Both the position numbers and the translations under genes were made by a program. From Apiospora phragmitis (taxonomy: Eukaryota > Ascomycota > Sordariomycetes > Amphisphaeriales > Apiosporaceae): DNA of 64,000 nucleotides. The stretch spans positions 600,501 to 664,500 of the forward strand of contig JAQQWL010000006.1 of NCBI GenBank assembly GCA_038363925.1, given 5' to 3'. The notes under the pieces were generated by a model. It saw only the letters and a program-made list of their open reading frames with translations, was not told the origin of the DNA and did no database searches. This document shows, one piece after another, positions 35,261 through 49,302 of the stretch (position 1 is its first letter; every line of letters begins with the position of its first letter).

Positions 35261-38200
35261 TTAATAGTTTAATTAAAATATTGTACTACGTAACGAAATC
35301 GAGAATAAAAAAGGCTACGATTTAAACGGTAAAATAAAATATATTAATATACCGAAAAACATAAATATACTTAATATACGTACGAAGCGTAGTATTTAAT
35401 AGCTTAATATTTTAAATATTACGGTATAAAAACGAGACTCTTTATTTAAAAGTTTAATGTAGTTCGTTTATTAAAATTTAATTATAACTTAAATAGCTCA
35501 CGTTTAAACGTTAACTATTATAAATAGTTCGAATAAAATAAAATAAAATAGATTATAATCGAAACTCTATATCTATTAAGAACGATAATTATAATAATTA
35601 AGTTAAAATAGAATCTCTTAATCTTTAAAAACGGAATTAAATCTATAAAATTATATAACCTTATATAAATAAGAACTTTAAAATAAGTTATTAAAAAAAG
35701 GAACGAAACAATACCTTTTTAATTAATAGAGTAGAATTTAGCGAGAAATAGCTAAATAATCGACGTTTTAACTATTACTAAGGCCCTCGTAAGTATCGAT
35801 TAGTAGTTTACGAGCTAAGATTTACCCACGCTAACTCCCCCTTTTTTACTATTAGTTACCCACTTAATACTATTATTATCGAGCTAGACTAATGCTAATC
35901 TAATTATTATTAAAACTTTTAACGACGCGGAAATAGCTAATTAATAAAAGAATAAGCTAAATAACTTACTCGCGAACTTAAGTAATAACTCCCTTAAAAG
36001 GATAGCTTAATTATTTAAACTTATAAATAACCGGATATAGCCGCTAATACTTAATTTAAACTACTTCCCTTCGCTCCGATTTAATATAATTAATATTAGT
36101 AAGTTCTTAAAAAAGTAAAATGATTATATTAAAAAACATTATATAAATAACGAGATTTAAAAATAAGAGCTCTCTTTTAATATTACTTATAAAGATATAA
36201 AGAAATCTATAAGGACCGTTATTAAGGATATTATTACTTAAAATAAAACTATTACCTAAATTAAGGAGTATTATAAGCGATATACGCTTTTAAGATTTTA
36301 ATAAGAAACGCTTCAAAGAGTACGAAGCCGGCTTTACGGTTTATATAGCGGGAATAGTCTTCGATTACGTCCGTAGGCATAATAAGAAAATAGCGGAATT
36401 CGATTTTGAATAATTTTACCACGGTAACGATAAAGATAAAATAATAATTAATATATTACGCCGCGTAGATTTAAAAATTAAATAATAAGCTCTTAATTTA
36501 AAGCTAAAACTTTATAAAATAATAAACTATAAAGTTATTAATTAAATATTTTAAAATTAAGTAGAATTAAGTATTCGTTTAAACCCCGATATCGACTTTT
36601 ACCTCACGCGTACTAAAAACCGAAAGAGCCCCTACTAACCCGAAAAACTAACTTATACCCCTCGAACCTCATTATTAATTTAATAACTAATTAGCCCTAG
36701 TAAGCTTAATAACGTTACCGCACTTTTATTAAACGTTAATATAATTAATGATATAAGAAAAGTATTAAAAAGAATAAATATTAATTATAATATAATGCTA
36801 TAATAAATTATAATATTTTAACGTTAATTAATATCCTTTTTTAATAATATTATAATTAATTATAATAACTTAATTATTTTATTAAACTTAATCGATATTA
36901 ACGTAATAAGTTATAATTAAATGAAACCGTACTAATATAATTCTCGACGACCTATATATTAAAATCAAAATAGGATTATCTTACCGAATTATTTAATAAA
37001 TAACCGCGAGTATTAATAAGGTAGTTATTATTTTTATAGCCTACTTAAATAGAGAGTAGCGGCCTACTCGCACTAAGTATTAATTAAAAACGAGGGAATT
37101 CTACACTATAATAGAGACTTTGCTATATTTAAGATTAAATACGTTAATAAGAACCCTTTAAGTAAGTTTATTTTAAATAATATTATATTCCGATATCGTA
37201 ACGTAAGGAATACTTTTTTTTAGCCCTTATTTAAATAAATAGCTTAAGATATAAGACCAGCTTTTAAATATACCGTAAAGCAGGCGAGATATTATATTAA
37301 TAAAGAAAAGATTAATATATTCGAATAATAATGACCATAATTAATACGAGAAGGATAAAGCCTTTAAGAGATCTTTAAACGTTTAAATTAAAACGTACGA
37401 ATAATTAAGGTATATAATTAATTCGAAATACTTATTAGAGTTTTTATAATTAATATTAATAACGGCCTTTATTTTAAAATTAGTTTCAATTATAATTAAA
37501 TAAAAAAGGGAGTAAACGACGAAGAATAACGTGTTATAAACGCTTTTATACTTAATAATATTATATTAAACGTTAATAACCTAGCCCTTAAAAAACGGAA
37601 AATTGAAAACGATAAGAGTATAATATTTATAAAACTAGAAGCCGAGCCTATTAAAACCGACGGCGCTTTTAACGCCAACCTAATAAAATTCTAAAAAGAG
37701 AAAATTAATATTAACTTTCTAAAGAAATTTAATTTTATATAAAAGGAAATAATCGCTATTAATAAAGAATCTACTTTATTATATTAAAAATAGCGAGCTT
37801 AATTATTAATAAGTATAATAAGATTTAAAAAACTATTAACGTTTATATAAATAAAGCCGTCTATAGATAGAAGCGTACTTATTAAAATTAGATTAACGTA
37901 CTTTAAATTTAAAGCTTATAAATTAATAATTTAACGTTAGAAGCACTGGCTATAATAATACCGGAGATCGCGAACTAACTATTTAATCTTAATAACGGAC
38001 TCTTAATTCTTTTTCTCATAAAGAAGATTACCGTCGTAAACGGATATAATAGCGATATAGAACGTATTAACGAACTTATTAATACCGAAGCCGGAGTCTA
38101 TATATTAGTTAAAAGTGATTATAAAAATAATAACCTAGTAATTATAAATTATAATTTAAAAATTAAAAGGTTTATTACTTTAAAAAGGAATATTACAACC

Positions 38201-39049
38201 GTTAAAATAATAATAAAAAAGATATAAGTAAGAAACTAATATATTTAAATAGTTTTATTTATAGTTTTTAATACTTAGGTATTTTATCGGCTTATTTTTA
38301 AATAGAACTTTACACGATAAACTAATATAAAGATAAGCTACTTAAAAGATAATTTAATAGCGTATATTATAATTATCGAGGAAGTACGTTTAAATATACT
38401 TATTATCTTTATAAGTTATACTTATAAAGCTAGACTTAAAATTAATATAATCTAGTTTAAGCCGGGAAAAATCTTCTTATTAAAAGTTTTAAGCGTTTTA
38501 ATAACGAGAAAATACTTAAACTAGTCGATAATTAAAAATATACGTTCTTTAAACTAGCTATATTAGTTATATTTATTCTAAAATTAACGCTAAATTACGG
38601 CCTCGAACCCGGAAAAACTATTTACTATTTTATAACCGATAATAACGTTATTAACATATTAAATGAATTAAAAAGTATTATTACGGCGTAGCCGATATCG
38701 CCGAAAAATAATTAAGCTATATCGTTACTAATTAAGAACTTATTAAATAGCCCTATATTAAAATTCCAGGTTAATACGATATATATAAAAAAGGGAATTA
38801 AGGTCGAACTAGTAGATAATGTTTTTATTAACGGCGACACGCCTGATAAGAACCTCGACTAGAAGGCTAACGCTTTTCGAGGAGTAGAAGCATCTTATGA
38901 GGAACTAAACCTTTTACGGAGGGACGTACCTTTTATAAAGATTTAGTTAAGGTTTAGCCGTAAACCTCGAAGATCCCGCTTTATTAAAAAATAGTAAGGC
39001 GAGCTTTAAATATTACAAAATAAAGAGGACTTAATTAAGTAAAAAAAAG

Positions 39050-40320
39050 AAGTTTTATTAAAAATTTATTATAAGCGGGAATAAATATTAGCGTAAGAAT
39101 TTAATGAGGTTAGTACGATTAACTTTAAAATATTACCTTTATATACTATCCCCGTCGTTTTTTATAAGGCCTAATAAGCGAAAAGAGTTACGATCTTTAG
39201 ATTATTACTTTAAAAAATTATTTAGCTTTTAAAAAAGAGAATTTTAATAAGTATCCTTAAAGAATTATACTCTTTTTATAAGGATAGTTAGTTTTTAATA
39301 TTTAAAAAAAAATAAAGACCTATGTTTTATAAATTTAATAATACGGTTTAACGGGGTTACTATTCGAAACGCTTTATTACTTAAAGTATATAAAGATTTC
39401 ATTAAAAAAATACTTAATAAGCTCTATTATTTCGTTATTTAACCTTTTTTAAAATACGACGAATATTTCTTCATTAAGTAAAGTCGGCCCTTTATTATTA
39501 TTATAATATTAATCGGCTTATTTTAATTTATTAAATTTCTTTTAAAAATTATTAGCTCCTCGGCTTATTTTTAACGAATTATTAAATAAATTCTATAAAA
39601 TATTTTATGAAGCGTGGCCGAGTTGTTTTTTAATAATATTTTAATTAAAAGGAAATGTTTTTTAAAACCTATTAATACGTTTTAAAATATTTAAAACATA
39701 TTAACCGGGTATTATTTAACCTCGATTTTATAAGAGTTTTTATTAATGCCGTTAAATTTAAGTAATATAAAAAAGTAATTAATATTATTAGTTATATATA
39801 CGGATTATATAGTAAATTATTTAACGAGTATAAAGTTATTAAGATTACGAAGTAATTAAATTATTAAACGTTAGGGGAAGTTCGGTCTTTTTTAAGTCTT
39901 ATTAAATACTACCACTTTTAAATCCTTAATTACGGAGTTATTATTAAACAGCTTTTTAAATTTAATAAAAAGGATTAACTATTCGTATAAGGTTATAATT
40001 AAATAAATACGATAACGTAATTTAAAGAAATATTTACTACCGCTTTTTATATTATATTATAAAATTATATTAGTATTAAAATATTTTTCTTTCGTATCGA
40101 TATTTATAGGGAAGGTTAAGGTATAAAGTTTAGATAGTTTATTTAAAAAGATAAGAGAATTATACGTGTTAAATCTAAAGAAAAAATTAGGTTAAAAGAA
40201 TTTTACGACGCTAGTAAAAAGGAATACCTTATAGTAGTTAAATTCTTTCGCCGGATAAGGTTTTACTTATTCGGGGCGATATTTTTATAAAAAATAAATA
40301 TTAAGGTTTTAATTAATTAA
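39050..40320 (+). pseudogene. Ty3/gypsy reverse transcriptase relic
   Basis: Around 39290-39400 a frame reads K-K-N-K-D-L-C-F-I-N-L-I-I-R-F-N-G-V-T-I-R-N, which fits the R-x-x-x-D-Y-R-x-L-N-x-x-T-I-R-D block of gypsy reverse transcriptases. Surrounding frames are broken by TAA. It lies upstream of the integrase on the same strand, the Ty3/gypsy order. Confidence 0.5.
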
Positions 40321-40808
40321 ATTAACAAAGGATTAATAAATCTCTTATTTAATACTTAATTTATTAAATAGTTAATATTTATTAGGTTATTTACATTTAA
40401 AATTAAACACGTCTTTAAAAAAAGAATATTATCGCCGACGCCTTATTTAAAAAGAGGCTAAGAGAGTTAAACGGTTTTAATAATCGTTAGGAAGGCGATA
40501 TCGACGAATTTTTAAATATTCGTTTTAATATTATAAACCCGTTTAATCCTATTCCGGTGTTAGAGCCTAGACTTAAGCCCGAAGGTCCAGATCTGATAGA
40601 CGAGGTAGAACACTTCCTCTAAACCCTTTAGATACCGACTAGGCTCTAAAAGGACAGCTATGGAAACCTGGGTAAACGGAAGAGTTTAGTTTAGAACGAA
40701 GGCCCTAAAGTTTATAATTTAAGGAGGAGTGCTCTTTAAGAAACCGGACAAGCACTTTGCGGCTCGACGAATAGCGCGTTCCACTGATTAGAAACTCTTA
40801 TCTAGAGA

Positions 40809-41495
40809 CATATTTATAATGAGATGGGCCATAGAGGGAGGGACGCCTGCTATCATCGAATCTGCGGACTGTACTGGTGGAAAGGGATGTACCAAGACAT
40901 CAAGAAGTGGAAGAGCCAATACCTAGAATGCCAGAATTCCGAGGAATCTAAGATCGCGGAACCTGTTCTTAGCTCAGTGATCAGTGATATCCTCGTCGTC
41001 TGGGTCATGGACGTCCAATATATGCCCCCTTGTCGGACGTATATTACGACGGTGGAGGCCAGATGTCAGGGGTCCGGATACCTAGAATGCAGAGCCCTGA
41101 GCGAAGTCGACAGCATGAGCATTGCTAAATTTCTAAGGGAACAAATCGTTTTCCAACATGGGCTGCCGATCAAGGTCATCGTCGACGGAGGGTCTGAGAA
41201 CAAGAAGGAAGTGCTGGACTACGCAGAGCTCCTGGGATTCCAAGTTACCCATGGACCGCCGTACCACCCACAACGACAAGGACAGGTGGAAGTCGGCCAT
41301 CGTCCCATCACCAATGGCCTCAAGAAGATCACCAAAGGCACAGGGAAGAACGGGCCAGATTTCGTTCCTGCTATTGTCTGGGCTGACAGAACCTCGGTGC
41401 GGCGTTTCGGCCTGAGCCCGTACGAAGTGGTTTACGGAAGACAACCGATCATTGCGGTGGAAAGCTCACTTCCCTCCTGGAGAGTCCTAAATTGA
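40809..41495 (+). pseudogene. Ty3/gypsy integrase, intact island within degraded element
   Basis: Open from 40809 to TGA at 41493-41495, about 228 codons, in a GC-normal island (about 40550-41530). The zinc-binding part keeps both His (HIYNEMGH) but the first Cys of C-x2-C is Tyr in SQYLECQ, a single G-to-A change. The DDE core is visible: Asp in VVWVMDVQYM, Asp in VIVDGGSENK, Glu in GQVEVGHRPITNGL. The C-terminal part stops early and the upstream frame has TAG at 40803, so no functional polyprotein remains. Confidence 0.82.
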
Positions 41496-42559
41496 AACAT
41501 CGGTGGACAGGAGGGCTTGCTACCAGGGTATGTAATATATTTTATTACGAATTATTACCTCTTATAAATTAGAATAAAAAAGCGCCTTATATTAATTTAA
41601 AACCATAGATAAAAGATTTATAACGTACGAAAATAAAAGAATATAAAAGAAAATAATAAAGCTTTTAATTAATATTAAAAAACTATAAATAAATTACATA
41701 TAATATTATAAAAGTTTTAAACTATAATATAATTTTAAAATAAACTAAAAATTAAGTTAACATTAATATAATATATTATAAAGGTTTAATTAATAAATAC
41801 TACTTTAAAAAAGGCTTTTAAGTAAATTTAAAGTATATAAAGTATATATTATTATTAAATAATTTAAGTCGAACGTTTTAATAATTATATTAATTTAAAG
41901 CTGTTTTTAATAAGAAATTAAGAATAAGCTTACCGTTTTTATATATAATAAAATCGAGACATTAAAAAAACATTTTTATATTAATCTATAAACTTAATTA
42001 AAAGTATAAATAAACTTAAAAGGATTATATTATAAAAACCTTTAAAAAATAATTATACAGCTATTTATATTATTAATAAACTTTTTTATTCTTTTCGTTT
42101 TAAAAAAAATAACGACGACAAACTTAAGTAGTATATATATATATATATATATATTAATTATTAAAAGTTTAATAAAATTATTATTATAAACTAGCATTAT
42201 TTACCTTTAATTAATAACTTATAAGATAAGTTATTACACGTTAAAATCTTTTTAATATTTAACCTCTTTAACGTATATAACTTAATTTATATTAGTAATA
42301 AAAAGGAATAAAAATCGTATTAAACTATATTATTTAATTTAATTAATATACTAGTTAGTTCTTAAATTATAATTAACTATATTTTACGAGAATACTTTAA
42401 TTATATCTTAATTTACTTTATAAATAAAAAGTAATATAAAAAGTATGTAAAATTAATACTTTAAAAACTATGGGATATTAATTTATTAATTATATTCGTA
42501 AAATACGTAATGCTTTTTAAAGAAATTTAAATTAAACCTTTAAAGATTTTAATAATTAA

Positions 42560-42900
42560 AGAGTAGCTAACGCTTATAAACGTTATAAAGTTAAGTTTTT
42601 TTTAACACTAGTTTATTATTACCGGAGTTTTATACCCGGAATTAATAAAATCATAACACGTTTAATAAACTTAACAAAAAAACGAAGTATTTTAATATAA
42701 TAAAAGTGAAGCCTTTTATAATATAAAGGAGCGAATTTTTAACGAATTAATACTTCGCGTAATAAACCTTATAAGTTTATTTTAAATCGAAACTAACGTG
42801 TTAAATTATACGATGAAAAGATAGCTAACTTAATTAAATAATACCGAGAAGACGCACATGGTCGTATTTATTTTTGAAAAGTTAAATAAATTAAAGCTTA
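42560..42900 (+). pseudogene. Second gypsy-type RT/RNase H junction relic
   Basis: Reads FLTLVYYYRSFIPGINKII then RLINLTKK, the L-x-N-Y-Y-R-x-F-I block that follows gypsy reverse transcriptase, and further on E-K-T-H-M-V-V-F-I-F-E-K-L like an RNase H start. It lies downstream of an integrase, so it belongs to a different nested element. Confidence 0.45.
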
Positions 42901-44149
42901 TAAAATATAAAGACATTATTTTAACGGAATAATAAAACTAGTAAAAATTCATATTAATGCTAAAAACTTTATTATATTTATTATTATTAAAGAGTTAAAT
43001 AAATAATAAATATAATATTTTAAACTCCTTTTAAAATCAACCTTATTACTATTTATTAAAAAAGTAATAAAAACGAGGGCGTCGATATATTAAGCTAACG
43101 ACTCGATTATTAAAAAAAAGTTGTTTTTAAACTAAAACTATTTTAATAAAAGATTAAAAAGAAAACTTTGTATTATTATAATATATTCGAGCTACGTACT
43201 AAGTATAATTCTATAAAAAATACATTTAAAGGTTTTTAAGAAATAAATAACGGCTTTAACTTTATTAATTAAATATAAAACCACTTATATATAATGAATA
43301 GCTTTATTTAGCATTATAATAAAATTTTTATCCTTAAACGATATTAAAACAGATTTATTAAAGAATTTTACGAACACTTCGCGTATAGATACTAAAGTAT
43401 ATTTAAAACTTAAAATTAAATTATTAAGTACTTCGATTATAAAAACATGAAACTAATTATAATTAAAATATTTAATAAATATAACCTTTAGAGAAACGTT
43501 AAACTCGTTGAATATAGACTATATAAAAGAATTATAATTAATTTTACCGTTAAATAAAATGTAGAAAATAATCGTATTTACTTTTATTATTAAGTTATTT
43601 TATTTAAAAAAAACCTTTAATTAAAGTTAATCACGATAACGTTTTAATAATTATAAATAAACTTACGAAGTGTATTTACTTTTTATTATATAAAAAGTTT
43701 AATAATATTTAAAACGTAGCTTACGCGTTTTATTATATTATTATTAATTAATTTAAGTTATTAAGAGTAATTAACGTATTAAATAACTATATAAGCGAAT
43801 TAACCACTTTTTAAGATTTAGTATAATAAAGTATATAATTTATTAAAATTAATCGGAATACTTATCTTTAGATACTTTTATATTATTCTAGTAAGTGCGC
43901 GTATTATGCCCGGGCTCTCCGTAGATTCTATAGCGTTATAAACGCGTCTTAAACGTCCTCGTATAACTACTCCTTTAACGCGATTTATTTTATAATTATC
44001 GATTAATATTCTTTTTTTTAAAATTATAGGTCTTTTTTAGTTTATATATAAAATAATCCTTTATTTTATAGCCGTTCCTTTTTTATACGGCGGCGCCGGT
44101 TAAGTATTTTATTCGCCTTTTATAGTGCGCTTACTTCACCTTTTAAAAG

Positions 44150-45590
44150 AATAAGCCGATATATAACATGCGTTATACCTTTCGTAATTTAATTAAGTTT
44201 AATTAAAATTAATATCGGAAAGTTATTTTAATACTATACGATTCGATTTTTTACGTATTCGGTTTAAAATTAAGTTTTAATTAAGTTATTTAACGTTTTT
44301 AACTCTTAAGGTATAAATAAGCCGGAAGAGGTCGCCGGAGGCGTCGACGTATATAGCTTTATATTTAATTATAAAATAATAGATTCCGGATTATACGGTA
44401 TAAATCCTATACCTCGGAAACCTCCCTAAATATTTAAAACGGTAAAAATCGATTAGAATGCGTTTAAGAACGCTGGTAAAAAGTCTTCCTTTAAAATATA
44501 AATAATATGCGCCCGTATAAGACCCTCGATTTCTTTTTCGTATAATCTTTTTAAAGTATAAAAATAGCCGATATTAAAAAGTTAAAGCTTATATAATAAA
44601 TAAAAGAATATATAAAGTATAATAATCGAGTTCTTTTTATAATAAAGCTTAAAAATTATCGGATAATAGCTCTTATAGCCGTTAAAGATTAATAGGTAAT
44701 AAATATTTTTTATACGAAACCTCGTATATTTATTAAAGTATCGAATCTAGTCCTCGCCTCTTTTATTCATAGTTTAACCGTTTTTAATAATTACGATTAC
44801 TTAATCCTTCGATAATAAGCTATTTTTATATTAAAAAAAGAGGTACGTTTACCCGGTAAATATAATATACGAGAGAATAGCGTAATCGTATAATCCGACG
44901 CTTTAAATAATTATAACTTATTCCCGGTTTCTTTATTAAATAGTTCTAGGCTTCTCTTATTAATCGGAGGTTATAACGATTATTTTAAATAAGATTTAAT
45001 TTATAAAAAATCCGGTTTTATTAAAGTTATAAATATCCTCCTCTTTAATCTTATAATTATAAATTATATTTTATACGAAATTAAACTACGCGTAATACAC
45101 GTCGAGATCTTTATAAAAAACTCTTTAATAATCGATTTTTCGATTAAAACGCGTCCGGGATGTCTAATTACCGTCGTATAAAGTTAAAGGCTTAATTAAC
45201 GCCGACGCGTCCCGCGTTATATAAATTAAATAATCGATTCGCTATATCTTCTATTTTAATTAATCGGGCAAAAAACGATCGCGTATTTAAATTAATAATA
45301 TATCGAATAATTAATTTCTTTTTAAAATTAAAAAGCTTTTAAAAATTTATAGAAATTTTAAATCTTAATTAAATTCCGCGTCGTTAACTGCGTAACGTCG
45401 ACTTTAAGATATAATATATCGCTATAATTTTTCGTATACTTAATTTAAGTTATTTTAAAACATTTAAAGCGTTAAATTAAACTTTTTTTCTTTATTTTTT
45501 AACTCTATATTTATTAAAAGAGAAAAGTTAGTATAAAATTAATTATAGGAAAGTTAATTAAAAATACGCAGCTCGCTTATATGCGCAGCT
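44150..45590 (-). pseudogene. pogo/Fot1-like DDE transposase relic, copy B (inverted)
   Basis: On the minus strand around 45000-45050 it reads EEDIYNFNKTGFF, where copy A keeps D and E: D-to-N and E-to-K are both G-to-A changes. Downstream SYIIFTG and KNSLLSKD match copy A. The nucleotide match to copy A extends over at least 600 bp in inverted orientation. Confidence 0.65.
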
Positions 45591-47581
45591 CGCTTATAAG
45601 GTACGTTAAGTAATAACTTTTTATAATTAAGCGTTATATTATCGTAAAAAAAATTAATAATATATTATTTAATACGTTAATAAAAATATTTTTATACCCT
45701 CTTTTATATAAAATATTAACCTTAATATTTAATAAACGTTTAGATTTTTTTAATAGTATAGTCGAGGTATAGGTACGAAATGAGTTATTTACCGATCCGT
45801 CGGGGAAACTATCCGTTTTCGAGTTTTTTCGCGAGGTGCTCGATATAAGCGTTATATATATACGATATTTATAAAAGGGTAAAGTAGACGTTATTTATAA
45901 ACGAAATATAGAAGTCGTTATTTACGGCGTAATTTTTATTAACTTTTTAATCGAATTTTATTAAGATAAGTATTTAGCGTAAGCGTTTTAAGTGTAGGTA
46001 AAGAATACTCGAGATAGTTAACTATTCGTCGATTTTTAAGTTTTAAGGCTTAGCGATTTCGTTTACGAGCTCGTTAGTTAATATTTTTTATAAATTATAA
46101 ATAATTTATAGGTTATTTTTATTAATTAGTCGTTCTTTCATTATTATTATTAAGGTTATTATATATTAGGGTAATATTTTTACGTATTATTATAACGTTT
46201 CGATTATATCTTTCTTTAATTACAAGGGCTTTAAAGAATTATCCGGTTCCTTTTCTATTTATTAAATATATAGTGTATTTATTATTATAATAAGCTATTT
46301 AAAATAAGTTACCGTAATTAATTATAACGTTATTTTTTACAATTATTATTATAAAGGTATTCTCGGTTTAAGTAACGTTAATATATCGTTTTTTAAAAAC
46401 TTTTCGAAAATCCTTTTTTAAGGGTCGATATTTTTAAACGTAATACCCTTATTTTTAGTAATTATAATAATTAACGTTCTTTTTTTTTTATTCTTATCGT
46501 ATTTAATAACGTCGAGATTTATAGGTTCGTTATAATAGCTATACGTAGTAATATTTTTAAACTATATATTAATATATTAGCGTAAGCGTTTCGTATTAGT
46601 TTAAACTTAGTTACTCTATTATTATAGGCCGCCTTATTTCTCGTAACGGTGTTTATATAAGCGCGTATTAATTTTAATAGTGAACTCTATATATGAAAAG
46701 AAATAGTCGGGGGTATCGAGTTAGCTAAGCTTGTTTTTAATTTCTTCCTTTAATTTTTAATAATATAACATATTTTTATAATTTTTATATAGTTTAGACG
46801 AGTTATAATACGTCGGAACTCTGCGGTATAAAAAGCGGCTAACCTTTTTTATTTAAAAGTTTTAAGTTTTTTCTCGTTTTATTATTTTTTTATCGGGGTT
46901 TTAGAGCGATCTAAAGGCGTTCTCAAAGCTGTCGTAACTTTTAAAAATCCGTTATATTTTTACCTAGGATAGTTTAATTTATTAATCGTTTTTTACGAGT
47001 TTATTTAAATAAGGTTTAAATAAGGCGAGCGTTTTTCCTTTTAAAAACGAGGCGGCGTAAACGACTCATTATATAGCGTTTTAGAACATTCTTTTATAAA
47101 ATCGGTAATAGGCTTTCACTTAAACGAGGAATTTTGGAGATTTCCGCTCGTCTTATCGAAAGGTATTAACGTATTAATCTTTATTCCCCTTTTAAGTATA
47201 ATACGGGTCTAAATAATATTAATAATAATGCGGAGGAGCCGTACTTCTTCGCGTAACTTATTAATATTATAAAATATATATCCTAGTACTTACTTAATTA
47301 AGAGCTCGTTATGCTCTTTTTCGAGTTTTATATAATAATGTTAATAGTTAACGTTCTTTTATGTGAGATATTTAATACGTTTAATTAATTATTATTAAAT
47401 AAAGCCGTCGCTATTAACCTCTATAACAGTGTCTCGTTAAGGAACGCCGAGATTAGTAATAAGAGTCTTTTTTTATTAGGCAGGGTATTTAAGTCTAGGT
47501 GTAAATATAGTTTTTATAAAGCTATTTTTTAAACCTTTAAATAATAACTCGTAAGAATAAAAGTAATTAAAATATAATAAA

Positions 47582-48283
47582 GGCTATCTAGGTTTTAAAA
47601 AAAAAACCTAGTAAGTCGTATTTAGGTTTATATTAATAACACAAGAAAGTATTTAAACGTGCGATAAAAGAAACGCCCTATCGTTATAATAAGTAATAGC
47701 ACTTAGATCGTAAAATACTAATAAAGGTAACTTAGCGAAAATATTTATATAATAGAATTATTAAAGCTATTTACTTTATTAATAAGTTAAATTAATATTT
47801 AAATTAATTATTAAAATAAAGAGTATTTATATAAAATATATAAAGAGTTATTTATCGTTATATATTTCGTCTCTTTTTTATTAATCTCTTTTAAGATCGT
47901 ACCGTCGATTAGTAATCTCTTTTTCTAGCTTATTTAATTTATTATAATCCGTCCGCTCCTAATATTTTTAAATATATTATCGCTTTATTTTATTTTTACG
48001 TAACCTAAATTAGTTATCCGTCTAGTTCGTATAGTCCTAGCTTATCTAGGCCTAGCTGTCTAGTTTATCCTAGTCGCCTGATATTGTCGTCGTTATTTTA
48101 CCCCGTGTTCTTTCCCTAATAACTATTATCGCGTTTTTAATAAATAAGTCCGTTATTATTAATACGTTATAAACGTTAACTAAGTGGAGCTAGCTTATAT
48201 TAAATCTCGTATATATTCCGAGGTATTATAAAGCCGTGTCGAAAGTGGGTCTAAGTCGTATAGTTAAGCTAGGTTATAATAAA
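47582..48283 (+). repeat. LTR-like direct repeat, right copy, fully AT-converted
   Basis: Right partner of 32440-33093. Differences from the left copy's GC-normal half are mostly C-to-T and G-to-A, plus an extra ~40 bp around 48145-48185. Confidence 0.75.
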
Positions 48284-49237
48284 TACCTCGTTTAATAAAA
48301 AGTACTTATTAAAAAATAATAGATAAAAAGTTAAAAAATACTTAAAAAAATATTAACGAAGACTTTTAAACGTTTAAAGCGTAATAACCGGTATATTAAA
48401 AAAATCGAGAAGAAAGAAAATTTTATAACGTTTTAATTTATTATATTAAAACTACCGTTAATTTATACGATTATAGCGGCCTTAAACTTTTAATGCTTTT
48501 ACTTTTTTAATTTATTTAAAGAATAAAAACTACGCTATATTAACTTTACGCTTTAAAAGCGAGCTATTGTTTTTATTTTTATAAACGAATTAAATAAATA
48601 ATAGCCCTATTATTTTCTTTTAATAACGTTTTTATAACTTAAAAAACCGCTCTCTAATTAAACCGTCTTCGCGCTTTAAACTATAATACTACTTTTAAGT
48701 TTATTATAGAATTAATTAATATAAATGTATTCTTAACACTTTATAATACTTTTTATTATTACGTATTTTTACCTTTTAAGAATATAACGAAAATACGGTA
48801 TAACTTCGAAATTAAAATTATTAAAAAAGTAATAAAATCGTAATATAACTTTATTATATAAATATTTTTACTTAATTACGTTTACTATTATATTATAAAT
48901 TAATAATATTATTTATTATATTAATAAAGCGTTTTTTACCGTATTTTTAAATACTTTATTATATTATTAATATAAACTTAATTATATTTTAATAATTTCT
49001 TTTAATGCTTAAACAGCGTTTATTATAAAATTAAAGTTAAGCGTAGTTTTTTATTTTTATAATAATAATATTTAAAAAAAAACTATAAAAAGTGAAAAGA
49101 ATAAGTTTAAAAAATAAAGTTTTATAAAAATAAAAAAACTTTTTTTAGTTAAACTTATTAATTATTTACTTATATAAAAATATATATACGTAAATAAATA
49201 AATAAAAGAATTATAACTATATAATATATATCTCCCC

Positions 49238-49302
49238 ACCCCTCGGTTGAGGTCTAAAATTAGTATACCCACTACGTACCCTAACCGGAGCATGGGGGGG
49301 CG
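49238..49302 (-). repeat. Element I right terminal inverted repeat
   Basis: Reverse complement of the left repeat: ACCCCTCGGTTGAGG at the inner end, CGGAGCATGGGGGGG at the outer end, then c-g and GGGGA. Confidence 0.88.

Larger units (their letters stand above)
30425..49302. mobile_element. 18.9-kb TIR-bounded AT-rich composite insertion (element I)
   Basis: The whole AT-rich block sits between a 65-bp inverted repeat (left 30427-30491, right 49238-49302) and a matching GGGGA on each outer side (30420-30424 and 49303-49307). Composition changes abruptly at both edges. Inside are an 8-bp satellite, two direct LTR-like repeats about 15 kb apart, Ty3/gypsy pol remains, a second reverse-transcriptase/RNase H remnant and two pogo-like transposase relics. 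Best read as an outer DNA element of roughly 3 kb that received nested insertions and was then heavily C-to-T mutated. Its own transposase has not been identified, so the superfamily is unknown. Unlabelled parts (31.3-32.4, 35.3-39.0, 45.6-47.6 and 48.3-49.2 kb) are AT-rich with no readable gene. Confidence 0.7.

Noticed and set aside
30427..49302. A Starship or a Polinton, given the size and inverted ends
   Set aside because: No tyrosine-recombinase captain, DNA polymerase B or packaging gene could be read, and the visible content is nested retroelements and pogo relics.
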